DNA from: Deltaproteobacteria bacterium
Lineage (GTDB): Bacteria > Desulfobacterota > Desulfuromonadia > Desulfuromonadales > Geopsychrobacteraceae
Reading direction: 5' to 3'
Assembly: GCA_024280485.1 (NCBI GenBank)
Contig: JAJRQB010000018.1
Span: 1 to 64,000, forward strand
Length of the DNA: 64,000 nt
In this document: positions 53,689 to 63,266 of the stretch, in pieces
Position numbering within the stretch: position 1 is the first letter of the stretch
Layout: every line of letters starts with the position of its first letter
Notes under the pieces: model-generated
The model's input: only the letters and a program-made list of their open reading frames with translations
Told to the model about the DNA's origin: nothing
Database searches by the model: none
Made by a program: the position numbers and the translations under genes

Positions 53689-56600
53689 TTACGCTATGTG
53701 CCACTGAATCGTTGCCAGATCCCCGGTGATTATCGTGTATTCTGTACCTGCAGCAATCGGAGTGACAGTATAATCAACACCTGCGGTGCCGAGCGCTGTA
53801 AGGTTAAGTGAATCACCGCTATCTGCCATTATTACTAACAGTGATGAAGTGCCGCCATCAACCATACTCTGTACATCCAGACCGGTAACGGAAATTTCTG
53901 TACCGACACCATCTCGGATATCGAGTGTTTCAATGTTATCTGTAACATTTGCCAGGGCTGTCAAGTCGTAGCTGCCGCCATCGACGAGTCCCTGCAATAC
54001 CAAGGTGTCCACGCCATCGCCACCATCAACACTATTGGGTAGATCGCCAGGATCGGATGACACATAGATACTGTCGTTACCCAGGCCGCCGTCCAGACTG
54101 TCGTTGCCGCCCAGGCCATTCAGGGAGTCATCCCCCGCACCGCCGCTGAGGATGTTGGCACTGCTGTCGCCGACCAGACCATCATCGTGGTCCGAGCCGG
54201 TCAGATTTTCTATACTGTTAAAGCTATCGCCTTGCGCATCGCCAGACTGGAGTGGCCAAAAATTGCTGGTGAGTGAAGCAACGACACGAGCGCCTGCATC
54301 GGCGTAACTGGCGGTGTCGTTACCAGCCCCCCCATTCAGCACATCGGCTCCTGCACCTCCGGTGAGAACGTTGTCATTGCCGTCACCGCTCAGGGTGTCG
54401 CCATAAGAAGATCCGATCAGGTTTTCGATATCAATAAATGTATCGGTATCGGTGCCGTCGCTACCGTTATTGGTCACCAGGGAGGCATCGATTGCCGTGC
54501 CGGAACTTGTATAGCTGACAGTGTCGCCAGCACCGATGCCACCATCCAGAATATCACTGCCCAGGCCACCGATCAGGATGTCGTCGCCGGCCCCGCCACT
54601 TAAGATATTGGAGTTAATATCACCGCTCAGGGTGTCGTTGCCGGCACCGCCGGTCAGGTTTTCGATATTAAAATATAGGTCGCCTGCGGCATCGCCGCCA
54701 CTCCCTGTCCCTGTAGCCAGCGAAGCACTGACATCTGCAACCGAGCCTGCGTAGCTGGCGGTGTCGCCAGTTATTAAGTCTGAACCGCCATCCAGCATGT
54801 CGCCACCGATCCCACCGATGAGGATATCATCGCCAGCACCGCCGCTGAGGCTGTCATCGCCAGTACCGCCACTCAGAATGTTGGTGTTAGCATCTCCAGT
54901 CAGATTATCGTTGCCATCGCCACCGGTCAGGTTTTCGATATTAAAATACTGGTCACCAGCAGCATCGCCGCCAGACCCCAAGCCGGTGGCCAGCGAAGCG
55001 CTGACATCCGTCAAAGAACCAGTGTAGCTGGCGGTATCGTTCCCGGCGCCGCCCTCCAGGCTGTCAGCGTCAGCCCCTCCGACCAGGAGGTCGTTACCTG
55101 CCCCCGCGTCTATGCTGTCGACACCTGCGCCGCCATAAATGACATCATCTCCGGCACCAGAATTTACGGTATCGTCGCCATCCCCGGCATAGATATCCAG
55201 ACCCATTCCATCGCGTGGCAGCACCATGACTTGATTCCCTGCGACAGTTAAATCAAAGTCTGCCTCAGTGGTGGCTTCACGCCATGAGAAGTCGAGGGTG
55301 TTGCTGATGAGATTACCATTAGCCTGGTTGAAAACCTGTACGCCATCGGTGCCCGAAACATTGACCAAGACGTTGAAATCGACCGGTCCGCCGGAATCGG
55401 TCACATCGTAAACGATATTCAGATCCAGACCGTTAGTTAACAAGTCGGTAGATGACGGGGTGTCAGGATTGAAAGTCCAAAAGACTTTTTGCCCATCTGT
55501 CGTCATGGTGAATCTGGGGTCCACAATATCAAATCCAGGTGGGAGGCCTGAGATCGTCGGATCTACGACTAACTCAATAGTTGTCAGATCGATAAACAAA
55601 TCGAAGTCGATATGAAGTGCTTTGGACCACTTGGTGCTATCCGCGCTAAAGGCAGGATTATGATCAATGATGTCGTTACCTGATGTCCCATCAATTCTTC
55701 CGCGCGACGCCTGGCCCGCCGGACTCGAGGCCAGGGCATGATCAGCAGCTGTCGCACCGACAACATAGGAGCCTTCCGGCACCCCTGAACCACCAGTCAC
55801 TTTGAAATCGGGTGAGTTGTATAGCGAAGATACGAAATCGGTAAGGGGGTCTACGGTGTTAACTGTCAGCGTGCTGCTGTCAGGAACTAAATGGTTTCCG
55901 TTCAGGTCAAGGATACTATCATTCACGTTCACCGACAAAGCGGTGGTGCTCTCGTTGGTTGCTGTTACCGTGAAAGTGGCGGAGAGTCCGTCGGCCGCCA
56001 GGACCGGATCGATGGTCAGTGTGCCGCCGGTGATCGATAGGTCGGACGCCGCGATGGAACGGACCTCTTCACTGAAGGTCAGGGTGTAGTTTACCGGGTT
56101 GTCCATGTCGGAAACGGTGCCGTCAATGTTGCTTGTGTTGATAATTACCGTAGGGTTGAGGGTGTCGACCGCCAGACTGTTGCCCACCGGGACGAGTTGG
56201 CCTCCTCTAAGGTCAAGAATGCTGTTGTTGACCGTTACCGTCAGGTCAGCGACGCTGTTGTCAGTTGCTGTTACCGAGAAGCTTGCAGAAAGTCCGCCAG
56301 CTGCCAGAACCAGACTGCCGGAATCCAGCGCGCCGCCGGTGATTGTCAGGTCGGTATCCGCGATGGAAGCGACCTCCTCACTAAAGGTCAGGATGTAGTT
56401 GACTGGATTGTCAACGTCGGAGACGATGCCATCCGCATTGTCCTCCGAGAGATTTGCTGTCAGAGCCAGGGTGTCGATGCTGAACTCGGCTTTGGGGGCA
56501 TAATCCAGCTGGGTGTTACCACTGGCATCCTGTCCCCCAATGGCATCGATGGTGATGTCAGCCAACTCGATGTTGACATCGATGATGCTGTAGGTAGCCA

Positions 56601-59600
56601 GATACCTTGTGTCGTGGGTGTACCACTCTTCATTGATCTTAACGAGGCTGCTGGATACATCGCCGCCAAAAATCAGCGTTGGCGCCACAGACGTGTTCAT
56701 CGCTTCGCTAAAAGTCACAACGATATCGAGTGTGCCGCCGGCGTCGGCGTCGGTAACCATCAAGTCATACGACGTTACAAGGGTGACCCAAGGGTTAACA
56801 GTGTCGATCGGTAATGTACTGTTCTCAGGGACTAAATGGTTTCCATTTAAGTCAAGGATACTGTCGTTCACTGTGACCGACAGGTTGCCGGTGGTATTGT
56901 CGGGGGCCGTCACCGTAAAAGTGGCAGAGAGGCCGTCAGCTGCCAGGATCGGGTCGACGGTCAGCTCTTCTCCGCCGGTAATCGTCAGATCATCCTTTGT
57001 AATCGAAGAGACCTCTTCACTGAAGGTCAGGGTGTAATTCACTACCTTGTCCACGTCGGAAACTGTGTCGTCAATGTTGTCCGTGGTGATGATCACCGTC
57101 GGGTTGAGAGTATCGACCGCCAGAGTGTTGTTAGCAGTGACCAGCGGGTGGCCTAACCAGTCTTCAATGCTGTTGTTAAGTGTCACCGACAGGTCAGCGG
57201 TGCTGTCGTCAGTCGCTGTCACCGAGAAGGTCGCGGTAATGCCGTCCGCAGCCAGGGACAGGCTGCCGGGGTTCAGCGTACCGCCGGTGATATCCAGATC
57301 GAGATCCGTGATGGAAACAATCTTGTCGCTGAAGGTCAGGGTGTAATTCACCACATTGTCAATATCTGAAACAACGCCGTCAGCGTTGTCTTCGGCAATA
57401 TCCACTGTCAGGGTAAAGGTATCGACTGGCAGGGTATTGGTACTGTCCGCAGAGATGAGCAGCGGGTTGTCGTTCAGATCAAGGATGCTGTCCTTGACCA
57501 TCACCGTCAGGTCGGCGGTGCTGCTGTCTGTTGCTGTGACCGCGAAGCTGGCGGTGAGGCCATCAGCGGCCAGAGTCGGGCCGCCGGTCAGCATCCCGCC
57601 GGTGATATCCAGGTCAAGATCCGTGATGGAGTTGACCGCTTCGCTGAAGGTCAGGGTGTAGTTCACCACAATATCAGCGTCAGAGACGACGCCGTCAGTG
57701 TTGTCTGTGGTGATGATCACCGTCGGGTTCAGGGTATCGATGCTGAATTCGCCTGTGGCGGCATAATCCTGCTGGACGTTGCCGCTGGCATCCTGAGCTC
57801 CGATGACGTCGACGCTGATGTTGACCAGATCGATGTCGACGTCCACGACGTCATAGGTGACAGTGTAGGTTGCGTCGCCATTACTCCATACGCCGGCGCC
57901 ATTGACGATACTTGCAGAAACGTCGGTGCTGAAAATTAGCGTCGGTGACACCGATGAGTCCATCGCTTCGCTGAATTTGACAGTGATGTCAAGCTTGCCG
58001 GTGCCTGTATCAGCGTCGGTGAGGATATCGTCACTCACTGTCACGTCGAGCACTGTCGGAGAGACATTGTCGATAGCATAGTTGTTTGAAACGGAGGTAC
58101 CGTTGCCGATGTTGCCAGCCAGGTCTGTCACTCCGGAGTTGTACAAAGTGATAATATTTGTCGAGTCTTCTATCGGCGCGTCAGGGGTCAGTATGGCGGT
58201 CCAGGTGATGCCGCCATCGGCAGAACTAACATCGCTCAGCGTGCCGTTCTCGATCGGAGCGAGAACTGTATTGTCGAAACCGGTAACCGCTTCGCTGAAG
58301 GTGATCGTTACCAGCGAATTTTCACCGGCGATCAGGGATGCGTCATCAACGTCTATTGTCGCCGTTGGCCGCACAGTGTCAACGCTGTACCCTGCGGTTG
58401 TGGTGCCCGTACCGGGATTGCCAGCTCCATTGATGGTGGTAATGCTGGCATCAATGGTTTGATCGATATCAGCAACCAGATCACTGCCACGAACGTTGAT
58501 GCTGAAGGTATTGTTGTCCCGTACCAACCCGATGGAGTCCACACCGTTCACTGTCAGGGTGACAGTGTCACCAACCTGTGCGGCATCGGCAACCGTACCA
58601 GTGATCGCCACGTCGCCACCAGCCTCTACAATATTGATGATGTTATCACTGGCGATATTGCTATCAAGGACGATCTTCGGTTCAAGTGCCGAGGAGTCGA
58701 TGGTGTAGCCCTTTGAGGTGTCGGCTGAACCAGGATTGCCAGCCAGATCGTTGGTGCTGATGTTGGCGTCGATTGTCGTGTCAAGGTCGGCCATCAGGTC
58801 GCTGCCAGCGACGTCTATGCGGAAGCTGTTGGTGTCGTCCACTAACCCGGTAGAATCGATGCCGTTAACTGTTAGGGTGACCGTATCTCCGGCCTGAACT
58901 TCGCCGTCAACCGAACCGCTGATTGTTACGTCTCCGCCAGCTTCGGCGAGGTTTATTATGTTGTCAGCGGTGATGTCGTTAAGTGTGATTGTCGGTACCG
59001 GGGGCGTGAGGTCGATGCTGTAGTCATCGAAGTCGGTGGCCGTTTTGTTTAGCGAGGTGATGCTGGCGTCGATTGTTTTGTCCGCGTCGGCAACCAAATC
59101 GGCACCGGCAACGTCGATGCTGAAGGTCATGTCGACCTGGACCTGTCCGGTGTAGGTCGTACCGTTGACCGTCAGGGTGACAGTGTCCCCGATGATGGCT
59201 GTGCCGCCAAGCACACCGGTGATCGCGACATCTCCTGCGGCTTCGGCGATATTGACGATATCGTCATCGGTGACGTTGGGGTCGAGAGTGATGGTCGGCT
59301 CGGTATAGGTTGCTTTTTTAGGTGGTGTCCAGGGTGGTGACGGTAGCGGGTTTAGCACCACCGGGTCCGCAGAGACCGGCGCGAGAAGTTCCTCAGTGGG
59401 GATGAGAGCGCCATTTCCTGGAGCCTTGCCGCCGCTAAGCTGGTCGTGTTCAGGCGTAGAAATGTCCTCAGAAAGCTCGAAAGTGTCTGGGCGGGTATAC
59501 CCATAGCCTTGCTCTTCCGGGGCATCCACATTCTCACTGACCACGCGTAAACTACCCGCTTTGGCAAGGCTGGTAGTGCCAACCATTTTAAACAGGTCAC

Positions 59601-59871
59601 CCAGGGTGCCCAGGTGGTCATTGCCCAAATCAGTAGCTTCCGAGCTGCCGTCTTCGTTTCCAAGAAAGACGACTTTGTGGAGGGAGTCACTGATGGCATC
59701 CAAAGCACCGTTGGGGATTACGACAAATATCCCGTTTGAAAAGCTCAACAATAAGTCGACATCTGCTACATCAACAGATTGGAGCTCGGCTCCACTATGG
59801 GGAATGGTGATTGTTCCGTCAGCTGCGACAACCGCACGTTCAATCTGTTGTCCATCTGTCTTGTTCGCCAT
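53689..59871 (-). CDS. Giant RTX adhesin with Ig-like repeats
   Basis: Secreted protein of 2060 acidic residues without a Sec signal. Seen in order: an N-terminal region (1-165) with strand-rich sequence; a proline-rich linker (PLPSPPWTPPKK); three Ig-like repeats of about 98 residues beginning (D/N)-I-(V/I)-N-(I/L)-(A/V)-EA-x-GDV; a longer array to about 1335 of units with FSE-(A/E)-V and VNYTLTFS motifs; a non-repeat domain (1340-1545); about twenty calcium-binding GGxGxD nonapeptides (1555-1940); and a C-terminal 120 residues likely to hold the type I secretion signal. It is flanked by its exporter and by MotA-like, HlyD and MotB-like genes. It compares best with SiiE/LapA-type adhesins. 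No clear LapG-type cleavage site was found in the N-terminal 165 residues. Confidence 0.9.
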   Translation of the reverse strand: MANKTDGQQIERAVVAADGTITIPHSGAELQSVDVADVDLLLSFSNGIFVVIPNGALDAISDSLHKVVFLGNEDGSSEATDLGNDHLGTLGDLFKMVGTTSLAKAGSLRVVSENVDAPEEQGYGYTRPDTFELSEDISTPEHDQLSGGKAPGNGALIPTEELLAPVSADPVVLNPLPSPPWTPPKKATYTEPTITLDPNVTDDDIVNIAEAAGDVAITGVLGGTAIIGDTVTLTVNGTTYTGQVQVDMTFSIDVAGADLVADADKTIDASITSLNKTATDFDDYSIDLTPPVPTITLNDITADNIINLAEAGGDVTISGSVDGEVQAGDTVTLTVNGIDSTGLVDDTNSFRIDVAGSDLMADLDTTIDANISTNDLAGNPGSADTSKGYTIDSSALEPKIVLDSNIASDNIINIVEAGGDVAITGTVADAAQVGDTVTLTVNGVDSIGLVRDNNTFSINVRGSDLVADIDQTIDASITTINGAGNPGTGTTTAGYSVDTVRPTATIDVDDASLIAGENSLVTITFSEAVTGFDNTVLAPIENGTLSDVSSADGGITWTAILTPDAPIEDSTNIITLYNSGVTDLAGNIGNGTSVSNNYAIDNVSPTVLDVTVSDDILTDADTGTGKLDITVKFSEAMDSSVSPTLIFSTDVSASIVNGAGVWSNGDATYTVTYDVVDVDIDLVNISVDVIGAQDASGNVQQDYAATGEFSIDTLNPTVIITTDNTDGVVSDADIVVNYTLTFSEAVNSITDLDLDITGGMLTGGPTLAADGLTASFAVTATDSSTADLTVMVKDSILDLNDNPLLISADSTNTLPVDTFTLTVDIAEDNADGVVSDIDNVVNYTLTFSDKIVSITDLDLDITGGTLNPGSLSLAADGITATFSVTATDDSTADLSVTLNNSIEDWLGHPLVTANNTLAVDTLNPTVIITTDNIDDTVSDVDKVVNYTLTFSEEVSSITKDDLTITGGEELTVDPILAADGLSATFTVTAPDNTTGNLSVTVNDSILDLNGNHLVPENSTLPIDTVNPWVTLVTSYDLMVTDADAGGTLDIVVTFSEAMNTSVAPTLIFGGDVSSSLVKINEEWYTHDTRYLATYSIIDVNIELADITIDAIGGQDASGNTQLDYAPKAEFSIDTLALTANLSEDNADGIVSDVDNPVNYILTFSEEVASIADTDLTITGGALDSGSLVLAAGGLSASFSVTATDNSVADLTVTVNNSILDLRGGQLVPVGNSLAVDTLNPTVIINTSNIDGTVSDMDNPVNYTLTFSEEVRSIAASDLSITGGTLTIDPVLAADGLSATFTVTATNESTTALSVNVNDSILDLNGNHLVPDSSTLTVNTVDPLTDFVSSLYNSPDFKVTGGSGVPEGSYVVGATAADHALASSPAGQASRGRIDGTSGNDIIDHNPAFSADSTKWSKALHIDFDLFIDLTTIELVVDPTISGLPPGFDIVDPRFTMTTDGQKVFWTFNPDTPSSTDLLTNGLDLNIVYDVTDSGGPVDFNVLVNVSGTDGVQVFNQANGNLISNTLDFSWREATTEADFDLTVAGNQVMVLPRDGMGLDIYAGDGDDTVNSGAGDDVIYGGAGVDSIDAGAGNDLLVGGADADSLEGGAGNDTASYTGSLTDVSASLATGLGSGGDAAGDQYFNIENLTGGDGNDNLTGDANTNILSGGTGDDSLSGGAGDDILIGGIGGDMLDGGSDLITGDTASYAGSVADVSASLATGTGSGGDAAGDLYFNIENLTGGAGNDTLSGDINSNILSGGAGDDILIGGLGSDILDGGIGAGDTVSYTSSGTAIDASLVTNNGSDGTDTDTFIDIENLIGSSYGDTLSGDGNDNVLTGGAGADVLNGGAGNDTASYADAGARVVASLTSNFWPLQSGDAQGDSFNSIENLTGSDHDDGLVGDSSANILSGGAGDDSLNGLGGNDSLDGGLGNDSIYVSSDPGDLPNSVDGGDGVDTLVLQGLVDGGSYDLTALANVTDNIETLDIRDGVGTEISVTGLDVQSMVDGGTSSLLVIMADSGDSLNLTALGTAGVDYTVTPIAAGTEYTIITGDLATIQWHIA

Positions 59872-60041
59872 AAAGTCACCTCAAATGCGAATTTTTAATA
59901 CTCGATAAAGAAGCTAAATGTTGTCTCGTCCCATTTTTAAACGATCAGAACTACTACTCTGTGAATCTGAAATCATCTTTTTTGGCGTTGGCAACTGAAA
60001 TCGCATTCTTGTCATAGAAAATGATTTCATATGTACTTTGC

Positions 60042-61889
60042 CTAGCTATCAATTCCGTCGTTATCTTTCTGCTCATCCTCGGTCACTGTACCGAGTTGAC
60101 TTCCAATTTGCTGCAACTCTCCACGAAAGTAGTTACTCACGTTGACAAATAATTTACGCGATTCTTTGGCTTCTTCAGCGAGATTTCCAGTCAGTTCGGA
60201 GATTTGGGTGCAGATTTCAGTGTTACCTTTCTCTGCTGCCTGGGAAATTGTGCCGAGTTGACCATGTAGCTGCTGAACCCCAGTGCGAAAGTTATTGCCT
60301 GCAGTGTTGAGGAGAATGTGTGCTTCCTTGGCGTCGGCAGACATATGAACTGTCAGTTCGGATATCTGGGTCGATATCTCGTCGACACCCTTCTGCACCC
60401 CATTGAAAATTGTGCCGAGTTGACCGCCAAGTTGCTTCAACTCAATGCGGAAGTTGTTGCTCGAGTCTGTTTGTTCTGTCAGGGTGCGCAGCATGTCAGC
60501 ACGCTGTTTTTGAAAGTCATCAATCTCAGCAGAGAGCGCTTGCTGTTGTATGCGTGCCGACTCAGTCAGCCTCTCCTCTATTTTGTACGAATCGAGGGTG
60601 CCTTTTAATGTTTTCTGTTCATCCACCTGCATGGCAAGCAGCTTGTGGGTTTCCTTTGCGTCGCCAGCCAGGTGAACGGTCAGTTCTGAGAGCTGGGATG
60701 ATATCTCACAGTTACTCTTCGCCATATCCTCAATGTTGTACGAATCGAGGGTGCCTTTCAATGCTTTCTGTTCATCCACCTGCATGGCAAGCAGCTTATG
60801 GGTTTCCTTTGCGTCGCCAGCCAGGTGAACGGTTAGTTCTGAGAGTTGGGACGATATCGAACTGTTACTCTTCTCCATACTCGTAAAAATGGAACCGAGC
60901 TGCCCGCCGAGCTGCTGCAAGCCACTCTGGAAGTTATTGCTCGCCTCGGTCTGTTCAGTTAGTACGCGCAGCATATCTTCGCGTTGCTTTTTGAAATCAT
61001 CTATTTCAGTGCTGAGTGCTCGCTGCCGAACGCGTGCTGTTTCAGCCAATCGTTCTTCAATTCGCAAGAGAATTTTGGTGGCGGCATCACCGGTAGATGG
61101 CTCACCGGCAGGTACAGCCTCATTCCTGAAAGAGATACTTTCGAATGAAAGGGCAATCTCAATGTGTCTGGCAATTGTTGCACTGAGGAGTGAATAGATG
61201 TCGCCCTGCAAACGACGTATTCCAACCATCATCAGGCCGAGGATTATTGACCCCAGTAAACCGAACATGGAAGCTGAGAATGCAATGGCCATCGATTGCA
61301 TCGGGGCTTTCATCCGTTCAATCATATTGCGGAATACCACCATAGGGTCTGCAGTGGTCATATCGAGGTCAGCAAAGCTGCCGATCAGGGCTGAAATGTC
61401 ACCAAGAGTCGCGAGCAAACCAATGAAAGTTCCAAGCAGGCCCATTCCAACCAGGAGTCCGCTTAGGTATTGTGGCAAGGCATTGCGACGATTCAGGCGG
61501 GAATGTACATTTGCCAGTTCATGCTCAAGAGCCGCTTGCTCCTGATGGGAGATTGAGCGATCTCCTGATGTTGCTACCATTTGTAAAAGGTAGGCCACGT
61601 CGCAAGAATAGCCATAAGCTATTTCTTGTAGGGTCGCTGAATCGGTTTTGGCATCTATTGCACCGGAAAATCCTACCAATGTTTTGGCTTCACGTAGCAA
61701 GCGACCGGCATTGAGGATGACAATGACTCCACCCACCAGGATAATCACAAAGATGGTGTAGTTGATCTGCGGATGAGGGTTGCTGTTTATTGTTGATTTG
61801 ATTGCATCAAAAAAAATCACAGATCCTGCCAGCAGTAAAATAAAAGGCAGTGATACGAACAAGTAGTAAATGTTTAGCTGTTTAAACAT
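60042..61889 (-). CDS. MotA/TolQ/ExbB-family proton-channel protein with long coiled-coil tail
   Basis: Inner-membrane protein of 615 residues. Seen: membrane segments at about 9-28, 46-63, 140-165 and 200-228, the last two with the family pattern LVGMGLLGTFIGLLATL and SMFGLLGSIILGLMMVG. A cytoplasmic helical tail (about 250-615) is built from repeats with the core ISSQLSELTVHLAGDAKE. Known: SiiB of SPI-4 is MotA-like, and ZorA of Zorya has a comparable long tail. The genes on both sides are for type I secretion and the MotB-like partner is two genes upstream, so I infer the proton-channel half of a Sii-like system. The ribosome site is GAGGGAA. Confidence 0.82.
   Translation of the reverse strand: MFKQLNIYYLFVSLPFILLLAGSVIFFDAIKSTINSNPHPQINYTIFVIILVGGVIVILNAGRLLREAKTLVGFSGAIDAKTDSATLQEIAYGYSCDVAYLLQMVATSGDRSISHQEQAALEHELANVHSRLNRRNALPQYLSGLLVGMGLLGTFIGLLATLGDISALIGSFADLDMTTADPMVVFRNMIERMKAPMQSMAIAFSASMFGLLGSIILGLMMVGIRRLQGDIYSLLSATIARHIEIALSFESISFRNEAVPAGEPSTGDAATKILLRIEERLAETARVRQRALSTEIDDFKKQREDMLRVLTEQTEASNNFQSGLQQLGGQLGSIFTSMEKSNSSISSQLSELTVHLAGDAKETHKLLAMQVDEQKALKGTLDSYNIEDMAKSNCEISSQLSELTVHLAGDAKETHKLLAMQVDEQKTLKGTLDSYKIEERLTESARIQQQALSAEIDDFQKQRADMLRTLTEQTDSSNNFRIELKQLGGQLGTIFNGVQKGVDEISTQISELTVHMSADAKEAHILLNTAGNNFRTGVQQLHGQLGTISQAAEKGNTEICTQISELTGNLAEEAKESRKLFVNVSNYFRGELQQIGSQLGTVTEDEQKDNDGIDS
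60588..60880 (-). repeat. Two tandem 153-base units in the MotA-like tail
   Basis: Units starting at 60588 and 60741 share the sequence beginning CGAATCGAGGGTGCC and stay nearly identical for about 130 bases, encoding a 51-residue repeat (SQLSELTVHLAGDAKETHKL, then LLAMQVDEQK and LKGTLDSY). The near identity points to recent duplication. Confidence 0.85.
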
Positions 61890-61958
61890 AAGGTTCCCTC
61901 TTGGATTGTATTTATCGGTCCGGGACCGGTTTCATTACAACGAAAGCTTAAAGGACTA

Positions 61959-63266
61959 TCAATTTGCACGGAACGCCCCGTCGCGAAACTTTAGCAGCGG
62001 AGATAGTATGTACGACAATATTGTTCGTTTCCCCACTTTAATGTCCACACTTGCTGCCATGCCGGGCATCAGTATGCCTGGTTGACGAACACGTTTAAGG
62101 AGCGTTGATACATTGATTTCAATATTTACCCGGTAGTAACGGTTCTCTCTCTCGTCAATCAAAGTATCTGAACTGACCTCTGTTACATGCCCTTCGAAAG
62201 TGCCATATGTTGAATAATCATATGCTCCAATACGGACTCGAGCCGGTAGCCCGCGGCGGAGATAGGCTCGGTCGTTAGGGTTTGCACGTGTTTCAATAAT
62301 AAAACGTGCATCACTCGGTGTGATTTCCAGCAAAATTTCGCTCGGACGAACCACGGCGCCAAGGGTTGTAATATTCAACTTGTTAATGAGGCCCGCAACC
62401 GGGCTCCGGACGATATTTCGGTCGACACGATCGGCGCTGGTACCGATTTCATAACTTAATTTCTTACGTTCTTCACGAACTTGCGTCAACGCAGAAGAGG
62501 CCTCGGCCCGGAAACGAGCACTCGCTTCTTTCACGCGTGTGTCTGATTCCAGTTGCGCTGCTTGCAGACGCGGAATCGTGTTGATAGCTTCGTCTATTTG
62601 TGACTTGAGCCGTTGTATCCGAATTTGACTGTCCAGGACTTCCAGCTCAGAAGCAGCATTGTTCTTCTGCAGTCCTGCAATGACATGATATTTTTTTTTC
62701 GCCAAAAGCAACTCGTCAAGGAGATTCTTCTGCTTTGACTTTGTTTCCTCGAGTTCACTTTTCTTCTGTAGACTTAAGGCTCGCAGTACTTGAATCTCTT
62801 CAGAGAGTTGGGTCCGACGGGCTCGCCAGGCGTCTGTCTCCACTCGAATGACATTGGCGTCCTGAAGTTCTTTTGGGAAGATAATCGTACTCTCTCCATT
62901 CAGCTCGGCAAGCAAGCGCGCCTCACGACCGCGTAAAGCATCAAGCATTGATTGATCCTGTCCCAGATTTGAACGGCTTTGTACATCTGCCAGCTCCATT
63001 AAGGGCTCTCCGGCAACGACGACCTGGCCCTCTTGAACGAGTATCTTTCGTACAATGCCTCCTTCAAGGTGTTGTACTTTTTGTGACTTGCCCGCAGGGA
63101 TGATCTGCCCCTCTGTGCGGACGATAACATCCACATTTGTCATCCCCGCCCAGAACAGTACCGTTGCGCTACTGAGTAGCAGCAGTATTACGAAAACGCG
63201 CTGAGGAGATAAATTCCCAACCAAATCCAGTAGCTTTCGGTATGTGGAGAGTCGCGTGTCTCCCAT
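61959..63266 (-). CDS. HlyD-family type I secretion membrane fusion protein
   Basis: Periplasmic adaptor of 435 residues. Seen: a short cytoplasmic start, one membrane segment (about 23-41), a barrel-lipoyl part with EGQIIPAGKSQKVQHLEGGIV near 52-72, a long coiled-coil (about 95-290), the returning lipoyl strand RSPVAGLINKL near 293, and a C-terminal beta-barrel ending MPGMAASVDIKVGKRTILSY. It corresponds to SiiD/LapC. Its ATG overlaps the MotB-like stop as TGATG, so the two are translationally coupled. Confidence 0.92.
   Translation of the reverse strand: MGDTRLSTYRKLLDLVGNLSPQRVFVILLLLSSATVLFWAGMTNVDVIVRTEGQIIPAGKSQKVQHLEGGIVRKILVQEGQVVVAGEPLMELADVQSRSNLGQDQSMLDALRGREARLLAELNGESTIIFPKELQDANVIRVETDAWRARRTQLSEEIQVLRALSLQKKSELEETKSKQKNLLDELLLAKKKYHVIAGLQKNNAASELEVLDSQIRIQRLKSQIDEAINTIPRLQAAQLESDTRVKEASARFRAEASSALTQVREERKKLSYEIGTSADRVDRNIVRSPVAGLINKLNITTLGAVVRPSEILLEITPSDARFIIETRANPNDRAYLRRGLPARVRIGAYDYSTYGTFEGHVTEVSSDTLIDERENRYYRVNIEINVSTLLKRVRQPGILMPGMAASVDIKVGKRTILSYILSPLLKFRDGAFRAN

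Noticed and set aside
54521-57661. Series of plus-strand open frames opposite the adhesin gene
   Set aside because: They are serine/proline/valine-rich mirror translations of RTX and Ig-like repeats, share no start signals, and lie fully inside a clearly coding minus-strand gene.
53689-59871. LapA-type cleavable adhesin
   Set aside because: No di-alanine TAAG/PAAG site is visible in the first 165 residues and lapD/lapG are not in the window. An AAG near residue 213 lies inside an Ig-like repeat.
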